The notes under the pieces are model-generated. The model was given only the letters and a program-made list of their open reading frames with translations, was not told the origin of the DNA and made no database searches. A DNA stretch of 64,000 nucleotides from Marinobacter profundi (GTDB taxonomy: Bacteria; Pseudomonadota; Gammaproteobacteria; Pseudomonadales; Oleiphilaceae): the NCBI RefSeq assembly GCF_002744715.1, contig NZ_KZ319369.1, positions 372,001-436,000 of the forward strand, read 5' to 3'. Of the stretch, positions 1-7,785 are shown piece by piece. How positions within the stretch are numbered: position 1 is the stretch's first letter; the number at the start of each line of letters is the position of its first letter. A program made the position numbers and the translations under genes.

Positions 1-690
1 GAAGCCGTCACTTCAACGGGCTCGGCTGGTCTGGGTGCTGGCGCAGTGATGATTTCGAAGCAGATCGAAAGCATTGAGGCGACGCTAAAGAATATCGAGC
101 GACTTCATCAGGACAGTTACCGTAAGCATGGTCATCTCAACCATCCGGAGTTTTTCGAGAAGCGGCAGGCGCTATTCAAGAAGCTGGATTTTGCTCTGGG
201 GAGTTTGGCACGCAAAGGTATGTCGCTGGATGATGATGCCAAGCTCAAACGAGCGCTGGGGTTATCGTCGAAGAGTATTGTGAATAGTTGGAAGACTGCT
301 GGGGTTGGTGGCATACCGGGGTATGCCACGCATTACGAGCGGCTGGCGACGGGTGCGAGGTATGTACGAAACGTTGGCTATTTGGGCATCACCCTGGATG
401 CCGCTTTGTCCGCTATGAAGATCAATGAAGCCTGCAAAGCGGGCGACTATAAGGAATGTCGGGTCGTGGCGTATAGGGAGAGCGGTAAACTGGTTGGCTC
501 TTCAATTTTTGGTGCTGCGGGAGGAGCTTTGGCTGGTGGGTGCACGTTGGTGGCTGTCACTTCTGCAGGCATAGGCGGTGTTGCCTGCGCGGTCATTGTC
601 GGAGGTTTGGGAGCTGCGGGAGGTAGTCATTTCGGCTCTGGTGTCGGTGAGGCTATGGGCGAGCTTTTGCGGGAGTCAATTCATGAATGA
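1..690 (+). CDS. C-terminal part of a probable secreted toxin (5' end outside window)
   Basis: The frame is open to the first base of the window, so this is the last 229 residues of a larger protein; a GTG at 46 and ATG at 49 lie in frame but have no clear ribosome binding site. The visible part has a charged helical segment, then a glycine- and alanine-rich hydrophobic stretch over the last 70 residues (GAAGGALAGG, GGLGAAGG) of the glycine-zipper kind found in pore-forming polymorphic toxins and their Rhs- or PAAR-linked relatives. The stop overlaps the start of a small membrane-protein gene by 8 bases, the usual toxin-immunity arrangement. Toxin identity is inferred from the C-terminal composition and the neighbours; no catalytic motif or delivery domain is visible here. 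A membrane-anchored structural protein is the alternative. Confidence 0.5.
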   Translation, partial: EAVTSTGSAGLGAGAVMISKQIESIEATLKNIERLHQDSYRKHGHLNHPEFFEKRQALFKKLDFALGSLARKGMSLDDDAKLKRALGLSSKSIVNSWKTAGVGGIPGYATHYERLATGARYVRNVGYLGITLDAALSAMKINEACKAGDYKECRVVAYRESGKLVGSSIFGAAGGALAGGCTLVAVTSAGIGGVACAVIVGGLGAAGGSHFGSGVGEAMGELLRESIHE

Positions 691-1078
691 CGGGAAGTAC
701 GTAGACATTGTGGAAGTGATATTCCTTGTTTCAATGCTTGGAGGATTCTTCCTCCTCTTGCTTATATTGACGTTATTTTTTCCTAAAGTTGTCGAGGTTG
801 AAAATCGCATCGCAACACCTGGCAAGCAACTGGACGGTATACGTAATGTATGGGGTAATGGTCCAATCGGGCGGTGGATGCGCGTGGTCCATGTATTTTT
901 CTTTTTCGTCTTCAGGAACCTTCCGCGGGTTGGTCATCGCATAGAATCCAGAATGGGAGATGAGAGTGAGGCGCTTCCGAGAGGCCTAAAATTTTGGGTG
1001 ATTCTGCCAGTATCGGTTTTTTTTGCTTCAATTGTCGTGTCGGTTCTGGCGGCGTGGTTTCTTGGGGTGTTGGACTAG
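683..1078 (+). CDS. Probable immunity protein, copy 1 (two-helix membrane protein)
   Basis: A 131-residue protein starting at ATG 683, 8 bases inside the preceding gene, so the two are translationally coupled. Predicted helices lie at about residues 10-32 and 103-127, with a basic central segment carrying RIATPGKQLDGIR, WGNGPIGRWMR and RIESRMGDE. The same central segment is nearly identical in the gene at 1213-1608, which has the same length. I do not recognise the family. Coupling to the glycine-zipper protein and tandem duplication suggest it protects the inner membrane from that toxin; this is inference. The gene is noticeably AT-richer than genes further right, which hints at horizontal acquisition. 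Confidence 0.55.
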   Translation: MNDGKYVDIVEVIFLVSMLGGFFLLLLILTLFFPKVVEVENRIATPGKQLDGIRNVWGNGPIGRWMRVVHVFFFFVFRNLPRVGHRIESRMGDESEALPRGLKFWVILPVSVFFASIVVSVLAAWFLGVLD

Positions 1079-1212
1079 CGGAAGGGCATTATGCCGGCTT
1101 CGGCTTGTAAGAAATGTCTGACGGCGTTGCACTTGGAGTTGGAGACCTCCCTATTGACGTGATGTAGAAATGGCCGGCGTGTGCGCTGGCGAAATCTAGA
1201 ACAAGGAAGTTC

Positions 1213-1608
1213 ATGAGTGAAGAGCAATTAACAGAAATAGCGGCGATTACAGGCGCCGCCTCTCTGGGAACTAGCATTGTTTTGATGTTCCTGATGGTCA
1301 CGCTGTTTTTTCGTAAAACCGAGGAAGTTGAGCGGCGAATTGCAACTCCAGGTAAGCAGCTGGATGGAATCCGGATGATCTGGGGTAATGGCCCGATCGG
1401 ACGATGGATGCGGGTGGCACATGTTTACGCTTTCTTTGTATTCCGAAACCTTCCACGAATAGGATCTCGTATCGAATCCAGAATGGGTGATGAGAATGAA
1501 CCTTTGCCACTTTCGTTGAAGCTTTGGGTGATCGTGCCTTTCACTGTGTATACAGTTCTTATGTTTTTGTTTTTCTTATCAGGCTGGTATCTCGGAGCAT
1601 TCGACTAG
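1213..1608 (+). CDS. Probable immunity protein, copy 2 (paralogue of the preceding gene)
   Basis: A 131-residue membrane protein with AAGGAAG just upstream of ATG 1213. It aligns without gaps to the protein at 683-1078: the core from about residue 33 to 100 is largely identical (RIATPGKQLDGIR, WGNGPIGRWMR, FVFRNLPR, RIESRMGDE), while the two hydrophobic ends have diverged in sequence but not in character. Such retained core and drifting membrane segments fit immunity paralogues that match different toxin tips, but no separate intact toxin gene precedes this copy. The 134 bases between the two copies hold no intact gene. Confidence 0.5.
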   Translation: MSEEQLTEIAAITGAASLGTSIVLMFLMVTLFFRKTEEVERRIATPGKQLDGIRMIWGNGPIGRWMRVAHVYAFFVFRNLPRIGSRIESRMGDENEPLPLSLKLWVIVPFTVYTVLMFLFFLSGWYLGAFD

Positions 1609-1663
1609 CGAGGGGTTCTACCCCGTTGCCTGAGGTCGCTTGCATATATTGTCAACTCGAAGG

Positions 1664-2260
1664 CTATTTCCGGAAAACCAGCAGCCGGTTGTTCGCTGGC
1701 ATGGCATGGTTCTCCGCGAGGTTCAGGCCCACCGATTCCGCCAGTGCAATCAGATCTTCCAGATCCCGGATGCCCATGTGGGATGCGCGGGCTCTCAGAT
1801 ATTGGTCAAACTGTCTGTTGCTTTCACTGGTATATCGGCCGTGGTTGTTGAACGGGCCATACAGACAAAAGGCCCCATCATTTGGCAGGCGCTCGCCAAT
1901 GTTGCGAAACATCTGTTCGACTTCGCTCCACGCCATGATGTGGGCGGTGTTTGCCGAGAACGCCCAGATGAAGGATTCGACGGGCCAGGGTGCGGTGCAT
2001 ACGTCCAGTTCAACAACAGGCAGGATGTTGGGCAGCGCGGCTTGCTCCAGCCGGGCGCGACAGAGATCCACCGCGTCCGGATGGTCGGACGGTTGCCACT
2101 GCAGGTGGGGCATTGACTTTGCGAAATGCACCGCGTGCTGCCCGGTGCCTGTGCCCACCTCCAGGACGTTTCCCGGCGCATCGAAAATCTCACGGAGCTT
2201 CTCCAGGATCGGCGATTTGTTGTTCTCACAAGCCTGAGAAAAGGGCAGGTTGGTGGTCAT
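1664..2260 (-). CDS. DUF938 family class I SAM-dependent methyltransferase
   Basis: A 198-residue protein with the S-adenosylmethionine-binding motif EVGTGTGQHAVHFA at residues 34-47 and the following conserved acidic position in the WQPSDHPDA segment. The length and the motif AFSANTAHIMAW are typical of the DUF938 family, cytosolic predicted methyltransferases whose substrate is not established. The gene stands alone between the plus-strand membrane-protein gene and an unrelated region. Family assignment is secure; substrate unknown. Confidence 0.85.
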   Translation of the reverse strand: MTTNLPFSQACENNKSPILEKLREIFDAPGNVLEVGTGTGQHAVHFAKSMPHLQWQPSDHPDAVDLCRARLEQAALPNILPVVELDVCTAPWPVESFIWAFSANTAHIMAWSEVEQMFRNIGERLPNDGAFCLYGPFNNHGRYTSESNRQFDQYLRARASHMGIRDLEDLIALAESVGLNLAENHAMPANNRLLVFRK

Positions 2261-2313
2261 CGAGCCGGGTCTCCTGTTGCTTGGCAGTATGATCAGGTTA
2301 AATTCTGGTGATT

Positions 2314-2436
2314 ATGAATCCGGGAGTGCTTAGCCGGCAGCTGCGGTGGCCTGATGCCGATTCTGCCCGGGTGTTTTCCATTGGTGAGATTCGCGCCGCG
2401 TTGGAACGGCCATATCAGCTACTGGTTTACGGCTAA
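2314..2436 (+). pseudogene. Remnant of a thioredoxin-like gene (C-terminal end only)
   Basis: A short frame from ATG 2314 to TAA 2434-2436 ends in RVFSIGEIRAALERPYQLLV, which matches the end of the intact thioredoxin-family protein at 13054-13398 (RVFSLGEVRNAIERPYRAL). The thioredoxin fold and CxxC motif are missing, and the first 18 codons bear no resemblance to it. It is best read as the 3' scar of a deleted or recombined paralogue. The alternative, a 40-residue expressed peptide, has no ribosome binding site to support it. Confidence 0.5.
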
Positions 2437-2545
2437 AGTGAACGGGGAGCGTGTATAAATCACTCTCCCAACAATTATTTCGTGTTTCATATATACTACC
2501 TTGCCGAATCTGGCAAACAAGCCAAGACTTAACGTGGATAATATA

Positions 2546-2707
2546 ATGAGCAAGAAAGCCGTAAAATCTACTTTAACTTCTGCCGAGATTGAGGCGCATA
2601 CTGCTGAATTTTTAAAGACTGGCGGGCGTGTTGATTATGTGGTGAAAGGTAAAAGTGCACAGTTTTCCACCACTGGTCCAAAGCAGATTAACCTGAAAAG
2701 CAGTTGA
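2546..2707 (+). CDS. Small conserved protein, 53 residues
   Basis: ATG 2546 opens a 53-residue basic protein beginning MSKKAVKS; a longer in-frame reading from 2501 has a non-coding-like N-terminus. It carries AEFLKTGGRVDYVVKG, a FL-x-x-GG-x-V pattern also seen in small gammaproteobacterial proteins such as SutA, though overall similarity to SutA is not evident. A good -10-like TATACT lies at 2492-2497. It is followed within 60 bases by a strong terminator, consistent with a monocistronic transcript. Function unknown. Confidence 0.6.
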   Translation: MSKKAVKSTLTSAEIEAHTAEFLKTGGRVDYVVKGKSAQFSTTGPKQINLKSS

Positions 2708-2764
2708 TGATTGCGCGAAAGCTCAAGCAGATCGGGGAGGCCATTCTACCCGGATCGGATCAAC

Positions 2765-2792
2765 AAAAAAGGCAGCCGAGGCTGCCTTTTTT
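2765..2792. terminator. Bidirectional intrinsic terminator
   Basis: GGCAGC-CGAG-GCTGCC (2771-2786) is flanked by six A on the left and six T on the right, so it can end transcripts from both sides: the small gene at 2546-2707 on the plus strand and the cold-shock gene on the minus strand. Confidence 0.85.
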
Positions 2793-2812
2793 CGTCACGT
2801 CTTGGCTGTTAT

Positions 2813-3019
2813 TTACAGACCAATTACGTTCTCGGCCTGCGGACCTTTCTGTCCGTCAGTCACTGTGAATTCAACTTCCTGACCTTCGGCCAGAGTTTTG
2901 AATCCGCCACCCTGAATAGAGCTGTAGTGAACAAAAACGTCTGCGCCGCCTTCACGAGTAATAAAGCCGAAACCTTTTGCTTCATTGAAGAACTTAACGT
3001 TGCCTTTAATAGTAGACAT
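2813..3019 (-). CDS. Cold-shock domain protein, CspA family
   Basis: A 68-residue single cold-shock domain, the standard CspA length. RNP1 (KGFGFI, residues 15-20) and RNP2 (DVFVHY) are both intact, so it should bind single-stranded RNA or DNA as an RNA chaperone or transcription antiterminator. The frame extends upstream to 3115 but those residues do not look like protein and MSTIKG is the conserved start. The upstream stretch is AT-rich and gene-free, as expected for the long 5' leader of csp mRNAs; whether it responds to cold cannot be told from sequence. Confidence 0.93.
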   Translation of the reverse strand: MSTIKGNVKFFNEAKGFGFITREGGADVFVHYSSIQGGGFKTLAEGQEVEFTVTDGQKGPQAENVIGL

Positions 3020-3367
3020 AATAATTATCCTGATTTTAATCAAATGGTTGCTGCCAATAGATCGTTGTGATTTTTGGTCAGCGATATGCAGGAAATAAAA
3101 AACGTGCAGGATCAAAAACAGGACAAGAGGTTTTGCAACACTAAAGGTCTGATTCGTGAAATGCTTTGCTAAATCTTTCCGACGGAAGAGACAGTACGCT
3201 AATTACCAGGTATTGCATAGCTAAATTTTCCAGAAAGCTGGAAAGTTTTGTTTTTGGGTTTAGTTATCTGGCCGTAACCATGAGCTGGGTGGTTTCTTCA
3301 GGTGTTTCGTTTCTCGCGGGTGACGCCTATGCTCATAACATACATTTCTTGTCCGGGAGTTGCTTTT
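3020..3367. other. Gene-free AT-rich region with csp leader
   Basis: This 348-base gap separates the minus-strand cold-shock gene from the plus-strand CopD-like gene. It probably holds the promoter and 5' untranslated leader of the cold-shock gene on the minus strand and the promoter of the CopD-like gene on the plus strand. A hairpin with a T-rich tail at 3227-3255 on the plus strand is the only clear structure. No convincing open frame is present. Confidence 0.5.
3227..3255 (+). terminator. Hairpin with T-rich tail, orphan terminator candidate
   Basis: TTTCCAG-AAAG-CTGGAAA (3227-3244) is followed by GTTTTGTTTTT on the plus strand. No plus-strand gene lies just upstream, so it could end a short non-coding transcript starting near 3120-3200 or be part of an attenuator in front of the CopD-like gene. 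Stem is only 7 bp with four G/C pairs, so the call is weak. Confidence 0.3.
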
Positions 3368-3823
3368 ATGAGTCTGGCTATCGCACTGCATGTTCTCTCT
3401 GCCGTGATCTGGGTTGGTGGTATGTTTTTCGCTTACATGGCCATGCGTCCGGCGGTGGTCGAGGTCATTGATGCGTCGCAGCGGGGCGTGCTCTGGTGTC
3501 ACACGCTGTCCCGGTTTTTCCGGTGGGTATGGGCTGCCGTCATCCTGTTGCTGGTGACCGGTTACTGGATGATTTTCAGCGTGTTCGGCGGCATGGCGGG
3601 TGCCGGCTGGCATATCCACGTAATGCAGGCGCTGGGGATCGTGATGATCCTGCTCTATTTTCACGTTTACTTTGCCCCCTTCCAGCGACTGAAGCAGGCC
3701 GTTGCCAACCAGGATCCCCAGGAAGGTGGACGCCAGGTAGGCCAGATCCGCAAGTTGGTGGGTACCAACCTGATTCTGGGGCTGGTCGTGGTGGCGATCG
3801 GCGCTGGTGGCCGCTACCTGTAA
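3368..3823 (+). CDS. CopD-family integral membrane protein
   Basis: A 151-residue protein with four predicted membrane helices. The first carries the CopD-like pattern ALHVLSAVIWVGGMFFAYMA, with later histidines in WHIHVMQ and YFHVYF that could bind haem or copper. The start at ATG 3368 is preceded by GGGAG; upstream in-frame codons give an unlikely extension. CopD proteins are linked to copper uptake, but many stand-alone members like this one are uncharacterised and may be haem-binding. No copC or other copper gene is adjacent. Confidence 0.75.
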   Translation: MSLAIALHVLSAVIWVGGMFFAYMAMRPAVVEVIDASQRGVLWCHTLSRFFRWVWAAVILLLVTGYWMIFSVFGGMAGAGWHIHVMQALGIVMILLYFHVYFAPFQRLKQAVANQDPQEGGRQVGQIRKLVGTNLILGLVVVAIGAGGRYL

Positions 3824-3945
3824 GCCCGAAGCCGTTTTCCGGTTGCAGAGATCGACTATTGGAACGCCAGTCGACTGTAGCCGCTGCTGGAGCCAACGCC
3901 GCCACTGGTTATAATGGCGTATCTTGAACCGTTGCAGAGAACCCT

Positions 3946-4425
3946 ATGCCAATCGAAAAGAATCAGGTGGTCTTGTTTCACTACAGTGTCCGTGATGAAC
4001 AAGGCAACGTTGTTGAAAACTCCCATGGCGGCGAGCCGAACGCCTACCTGCATGGTCACGGCGGCATTATCCGCGGCCTGGAAGAAGCCCTGGAAGGTCG
4101 CGAGGCCGGCGAAAGCTTCAGTGTCACCGTCGCTCCGGAAAAAGCCTACGGTCCGCGCAAGGCCGACGCCATCCAGCGGGTGCCGATAAAACATCTGATG
4201 GGTGCCAAACGCTGGAAACCGGGCATGATCGCCCAGGTGCAGACCGAGCATGGCCCGCGCCATGTGGTCGTCGCCAAGGTCGGCCACAAGTTTGCCGATG
4301 TCGACACCAACCATCCGATGGCCGGTAAAACCCTGACCTTCGATATCGAAATCATCGAAGTACGTGCGGCCGATCCGGAAGAAATAGCGCACGGCCACGC
4401 CCATGGGCCGGGTGGGCATCATTGA
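3946..4425 (+). CDS. slyD: FKBP-type peptidyl-prolyl isomerase SlyD
   Basis: A 159-residue cytosolic FKBP-type prolyl isomerase and metallochaperone. The N-terminal FKBP half shows LFHYSVRDEQG and LEEALEGREAGE, interrupted by the insert-in-flap chaperone domain (PIKHLMGAKRWKPGM through GHKFADVDTNHPMAGKTL), and FDIEIIEVR closes the FKBP fold. The C-terminal tail is His-rich (HGHAHGPGGHH), shorter than the tail of Escherichia coli SlyD but enough to bind nickel. It follows the CopD-like gene after 120 bases and probably has its own promoter. Confidence 0.93.
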   Translation: MPIEKNQVVLFHYSVRDEQGNVVENSHGGEPNAYLHGHGGIIRGLEEALEGREAGESFSVTVAPEKAYGPRKADAIQRVPIKHLMGAKRWKPGMIAQVQTEHGPRHVVVAKVGHKFADVDTNHPMAGKTLTFDIEIIEVRAADPEEIAHGHAHGPGGHH

Positions 4426-4491
4426 AGGCTTAACTCATCCCCGGATTAAGTGGGCAGGCGCGTCCCAGTCGACGATCTCAAGGTATTCGCG

Positions 4492-4881
4492 ATGAAATCA
4501 ATTGCCCTGGCGGCGCTGTTGGTCGTCCTTCTGGGGTTGATCGGTGTTCAGTATTACATTACTTCCGTCCCGGCTCTTGAGGCTCCTGTCACCGTTGGTG
4601 ACGTTCGAGAAGTAAAGCCTGAACAATCGCTGGTGGTCACTCTGGTGGACAGCGAAGGGCAGCGATTTACCATCGGGCTTCGGGGCGATACCGCCAAGCC
4701 GGAGGAAGTCGCGCTTTTCTATATCCGGAACCCGGATGTCATTCCCTATGTGTTCTGGCCGAGTCTCCGAAGTAATGATGAAAAGCGGGTTCTGGAATTG
4801 TTGGAGGACCTGATCGAATCGGATGCGTCCGACGTTGCCGCCGTTCGCAGCATTTACTCGGTTTTAAAGGAGCGCAACTGA
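4492..4881 (+). CDS. Hypothetical protein with one N-terminal membrane segment
   Basis: A 129-residue protein starting at ATG 4492 after an AAGG-type ribosome binding site; an in-frame GTG at 4450 is less likely. Residues 3-22 form one hydrophobic segment, a signal anchor or signal peptide, and the remaining 105 residues are hydrophilic and acidic, placing them in the periplasm. I recognise no family. It lies 66 bases downstream of slyD on the same strand and may be cotranscribed. Confidence 0.6.
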   Translation: MKSIALAALLVVLLGLIGVQYYITSVPALEAPVTVGDVREVKPEQSLVVTLVDSEGQRFTIGLRGDTAKPEEVALFYIRNPDVIPYVFWPSLRSNDEKRVLELLEDLIESDASDVAAVRSIYSVLKERN

Positions 4882-5059
4882 CGATCAGGACGGACCAGTC
4901 CTGACAGGAGGGCCGGCCCAGAATCTTTCTCTACTCAAACCTTCCTCTAAAAGGTAAGCAAGAAAACGCAGATGCCTCGAAAGGCCAAGATAATCGTCTC
5001 ATTGTCTGCGCTCTGTTTTCTGGTGTACAAGGAAGTTCAAGTTTGTTTGGAGCTTATTG

Positions 5060-5428
5060 ATGCAGCCAAAAGACATTGTCGCCCGGTTCATCGCGGATAT
5101 CCGCGCCCAGCGGCTGGATGAGGCAAAGGCCTTGCTGGCGGCGGAGGGGTTTGAATACGTGGGGCCGAACATGCGCTTCCTGAGCCGGGATGACATGCTG
5201 AACTATCAGTTCGGCATGTTTGCCATCCAGAAAGACCTGGTCCTGCGGCAACTCAGTGCTGACGGTGAGCATGTGTTTGCGATCCTGGATTACTGCACGC
5301 ACTTTGAACCTATCGGGGATGTGCGCCTTGCTGTCTGGTTTCGTGTGCGGGAGGACAAAATCCAGAGCGTTGAAACGTTCTATAACGCGGCAGTGGTGGA
5401 GAACATGCTGGGAGGCAGCCTGCCTTAG
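5060..5428 (+). CDS. SnoaL-like (NTF2 fold) protein
   Basis: A 122-residue single-domain protein. The pattern of an N-terminal helix (KDIVARFIADIRAQRLDEAKAL), a short acidic turn and four beta strands ending in VETFYNAAVVENML is typical of SnoaL-like ketosteroid-isomerase folds. GGAG lies 7 bases before ATG 5060, favouring it over the TTG at 5057. These proteins range from isomerases to binding proteins; no substrate can be inferred here. No operon partner is evident. Confidence 0.65.
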   Translation: MQPKDIVARFIADIRAQRLDEAKALLAAEGFEYVGPNMRFLSRDDMLNYQFGMFAIQKDLVLRQLSADGEHVFAILDYCTHFEPIGDVRLAVWFRVREDKIQSVETFYNAAVVENMLGGSLP

Positions 5429-5561
5429 GCCGACTGAAGCATTGGCCAGGGTTTCAGGAAGCAGATCTTGCCCGGATTCAACAGGCAAGGTTGATATGCG
5501 GCAAGATGCTGAAATGTGTCCTACCATTGAGAAACAGTTCCCTCGATTCAAGGAGTGAGTC

Positions 5562-5996
5562 ATGAGCATGATCAACCGCGCACAAGGTTTCTTTCTCTCT
5601 TCTGTTCTCGCTGCCTCGCTGGTTTCCGGAGTCCATGCTGCAACGCCCGCGCCTGAAGGGGCGGCGGTGTATTTTGTTACGCCACTTGATGGGCAGACTG
5701 TGAATTCGCCGGTAACGGTGAGCTTCGGCCTGGAGGGTCTGGGGGTGGCGCCGGCGGGGGTGGAGCGCGAGCGCACCGGCCACCATCACCTGCTGGTGGA
5801 TGTAGACGACCTGCCGGCGCTGGATCAACCGGTGCCTGCCGATGAGCATCATATTCATTTTGGTGGCGGGCAAACCCAGACGACCCTGAAGTTGTCGCCG
5901 GGTAAGCATACCCTGCAGTTACTGGTGGGAGATCACCTGCACGTCCCCCACGAGCCGCCGGTCATGTCCGAGAAGATTACCATCACGGTGGAGTAA
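5562..5996 (+). CDS. Secreted DUF4399 protein
   Basis: A 144-residue exported protein with a clear signal peptide (hydrophobic core FFLSSVLAASLVSGV, cleavage expected after VHA at about residue 26). The mature part is His-rich (RTGHHHLLVD, DEHHIHFGGG, GDHLHVPHEP) and matches the DUF4399 family; the spacing of His clusters on a small beta fold suggests metal binding in the periplasm. AAGGAG precedes the ATG. Some databases label such proteins as rod-shape proteins, which the sequence does not support. Confidence 0.75.
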   Translation: MSMINRAQGFFLSSVLAASLVSGVHAATPAPEGAAVYFVTPLDGQTVNSPVTVSFGLEGLGVAPAGVERERTGHHHLLVDVDDLPALDQPVPADEHHIHFGGGQTQTTLKLSPGKHTLQLLVGDHLHVPHEPPVMSEKITITVE

Positions 5997-6113
5997 GGGT
6001 CGGCCCGCGCCATGAGGCCGCGACTGAATAAGACATAACCGTAATCATTGCTGATTTCCAATGCAGGTTACACTCGTAGCAGCACGGACCTGATATGAGG
6101 AACAGATGCCGCC

Positions 6114-7277
6114 ATGGGAAACGATGAGCAAACCCCGGCTTCCGCAAGGGAAGCGGACGGTCGGGATCCCAGGGCAGCGCTGATCGAAACGATCAATGTC
6201 CGAAGCATGTCGTTGATCATCCTGACCAGCATCGCCACCCTCTATTTTATCGACTGGGCCCAGCCGGTGCTGCTGCCGCTCGTGGTCGCGGTACTCATCA
6301 GCTATTCCCTGGACCCGCTGGTATCGGGGCTTGAACGCATTCATATCGCCCGTCCCCTGGGGGCAGCCATGGTCCTGTTGGCACTGGTCGGCATTCTCGC
6401 TGCCGCAAGTGTTCCTCTGAAACAGGAAGCAATGGTTATGCTGGACAAAATCCCCAAGGCGATCAAGGAGTTCCAGCGCGAGGACGCATACTCGGCTGAG
6501 GATGAAGAGAGCATCATGGAAAAGGCTCAGATCGTCGCGAAGGAGATCGAGGAAACCGCCAAGAAGAGCCGGGAGGGGCAGGCCGCGGCCGAGGTTGGTG
6601 TTACACCCGTCCGGGTCGTGGATCGGCCCATGGACATCCGCGAGTATGTGATCAGTAACTCGCCGGCAACCCTGGTGCTTATCTCCCAGCTCTTTTCGGT
6701 GCTGCTTTTGGTTTACTTCCTTCTGGCGATCGGGAAGCTCTATCGGCGTAAAGTGGTGAAGATTTCGGGGCCGTCGTTCAAGCGTATGCGCAAAGCGGCC
6801 AGAATCCTGAACGACTTGCACTACCAGGTTCGCCGCTTCCTGTTCGTGATGGTCGTCAGTGCCCTGTTCGTCGGCATCCTGACATGGCTGGCCTTCCTTG
6901 TGCTCGGCATGGAGCAGGCGGCCCTGTGGGGAGCTGTGGCCGGGATAGCCAGCGCGATCCCTTATCTGGGCCCGTTTCTTGTTTTCGTGGGTTCCGGGAT
7001 TGCCGCGTTCGTCCAGTTTGGTGAACTCGACATGGCCATTATCATCTCAAGCACCTCGCTGATCATTACCAGCATCCAGGGAAATCTGCTGATGCCCTGG
7101 TTAACCAGCTATGTTTCAAGTCTCAACGCGGTGGTGATCTTCGTGGGTCTTTTGTTCTGGGGCTGGCTCTGGGGGCCGGTCGGGCTGATTGTGGCTACCC
7201 CGATCCTGATGATCACCAAATCGCTGTGCGACCATGTGGTCGACCTGCGCCCGGTGGGCGAGCTGCTGGGTAAGTAG
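6114..7277 (+). CDS. AI-2E family transporter
   Basis: A 387-residue inner-membrane protein with a cytosolic N-terminal tail of about 25 residues, two helices (SLIILTSIATLYFIDWAQP onward), a long charged central loop (about residues 115-180) and then five or six helices including GILTWLAFLVLGMEQAALWG and the conserved AIPYLGPFLV motif. This is the AI-2E exporter (PerM/TqsA) superfamily; substrates vary from autoinducer-2 to cations and are unknown here. The gene ends in a convergent arrangement with the next gene, with a 6-bp-stem hairpin at 7282-7297 between them. Confidence 0.85.
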   Translation: MGNDEQTPASAREADGRDPRAALIETINVRSMSLIILTSIATLYFIDWAQPVLLPLVVAVLISYSLDPLVSGLERIHIARPLGAAMVLLALVGILAAASVPLKQEAMVMLDKIPKAIKEFQREDAYSAEDEESIMEKAQIVAKEIEETAKKSREGQAAAEVGVTPVRVVDRPMDIREYVISNSPATLVLISQLFSVLLLVYFLLAIGKLYRRKVVKISGPSFKRMRKAARILNDLHYQVRRFLFVMVVSALFVGILTWLAFLVLGMEQAALWGAVAGIASAIPYLGPFLVFVGSGIAAFVQFGELDMAIIISSTSLIITSIQGNLLMPWLTSYVSSLNAVVIFVGLLFWGWLWGPVGLIVATPILMITKSLCDHVVDLRPVGELLGK

Positions 7278-7306
7278 GAGGGGCGTTCTGAAACGCCTGG
7301 AGTGGC

Positions 7307-7783
7307 CTACTCCCAGTTGGGCTCTCCGTCCCGGGAGGGATGGGCCGTCGGTTCCTTGGGGTTCTCCGGGGCGGGCTGTTTCATGAGCGCCATCCCCCCT
7401 TGCATCAGAAGGGTTCGGAGCCGCGGGTCTGATTCCTGAACGAGGCCAACTGCGAACGCTGTCAGGGCCGATTCCAGCGGATTCTCGCGGATCAACTCAC
7501 GCAGCTTCTCGATAGCGGAGGTTGTGCCAGAGCCAGTGCCCGGGGAGCGGCTGGCGGTCATTCGCCAGAAGAAGGCGGCGAGAAGGACGACGCAGCCGAA
7601 ACCAACCACTGCCATCGCCCCGGCCTGACCCAGGTACGCCGAGAGCGACAGGATGGCGGCCTGGACCAGGAGGTAAAACCCGGTGATCAGAAGGGCGGTC
7701 AGCAAAACCAGCGCGAGCAGGAGTCCCGTGACTGCGGCAATGGCTTTGCGAACCGCACTCTTCAATAGCGCTGAATCAGGCAT
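7307..7783 (-). CDS. YqjE-like membrane protein
   Basis: A 158-residue protein with two hydrophobic segments at about residues 15-37 and 42-68 followed by a hydrophilic tail with IRENPLESALTAFAVG, a helix also found in DUF883 proteins. It lies 2 bases downstream of a DUF883 gene, reproducing the yqjD-yqjE pair of enterobacteria, where YqjE is a small holin-like membrane protein. Function in this setting is unproven. Confidence 0.65.
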   Translation of the reverse strand: MPDSALLKSAVRKAIAAVTGLLLALVLLTALLITGFYLLVQAAILSLSAYLGQAGAMAVVGFGCVVLLAAFFWRMTASRSPGTGSGTTSAIEKLRELIRENPLESALTAFAVGLVQESDPRLRTLLMQGGMALMKQPAPENPKEPTAHPSRDGEPNWE

Positions 7784-7785
7784 GG

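Noticed and set aside
1524-2237. Long plus-strand frame over the DUF938 methyltransferase
   Set aside because: Antisense shadow; the minus-strand frame has the SAM motif and family length.
7282-7297. Hairpin GGCGTT-CTGA-AACGCC as an intrinsic terminator
   Set aside because: Short stem with no T-tract on either strand; mentioned only with the AI-2E gene.
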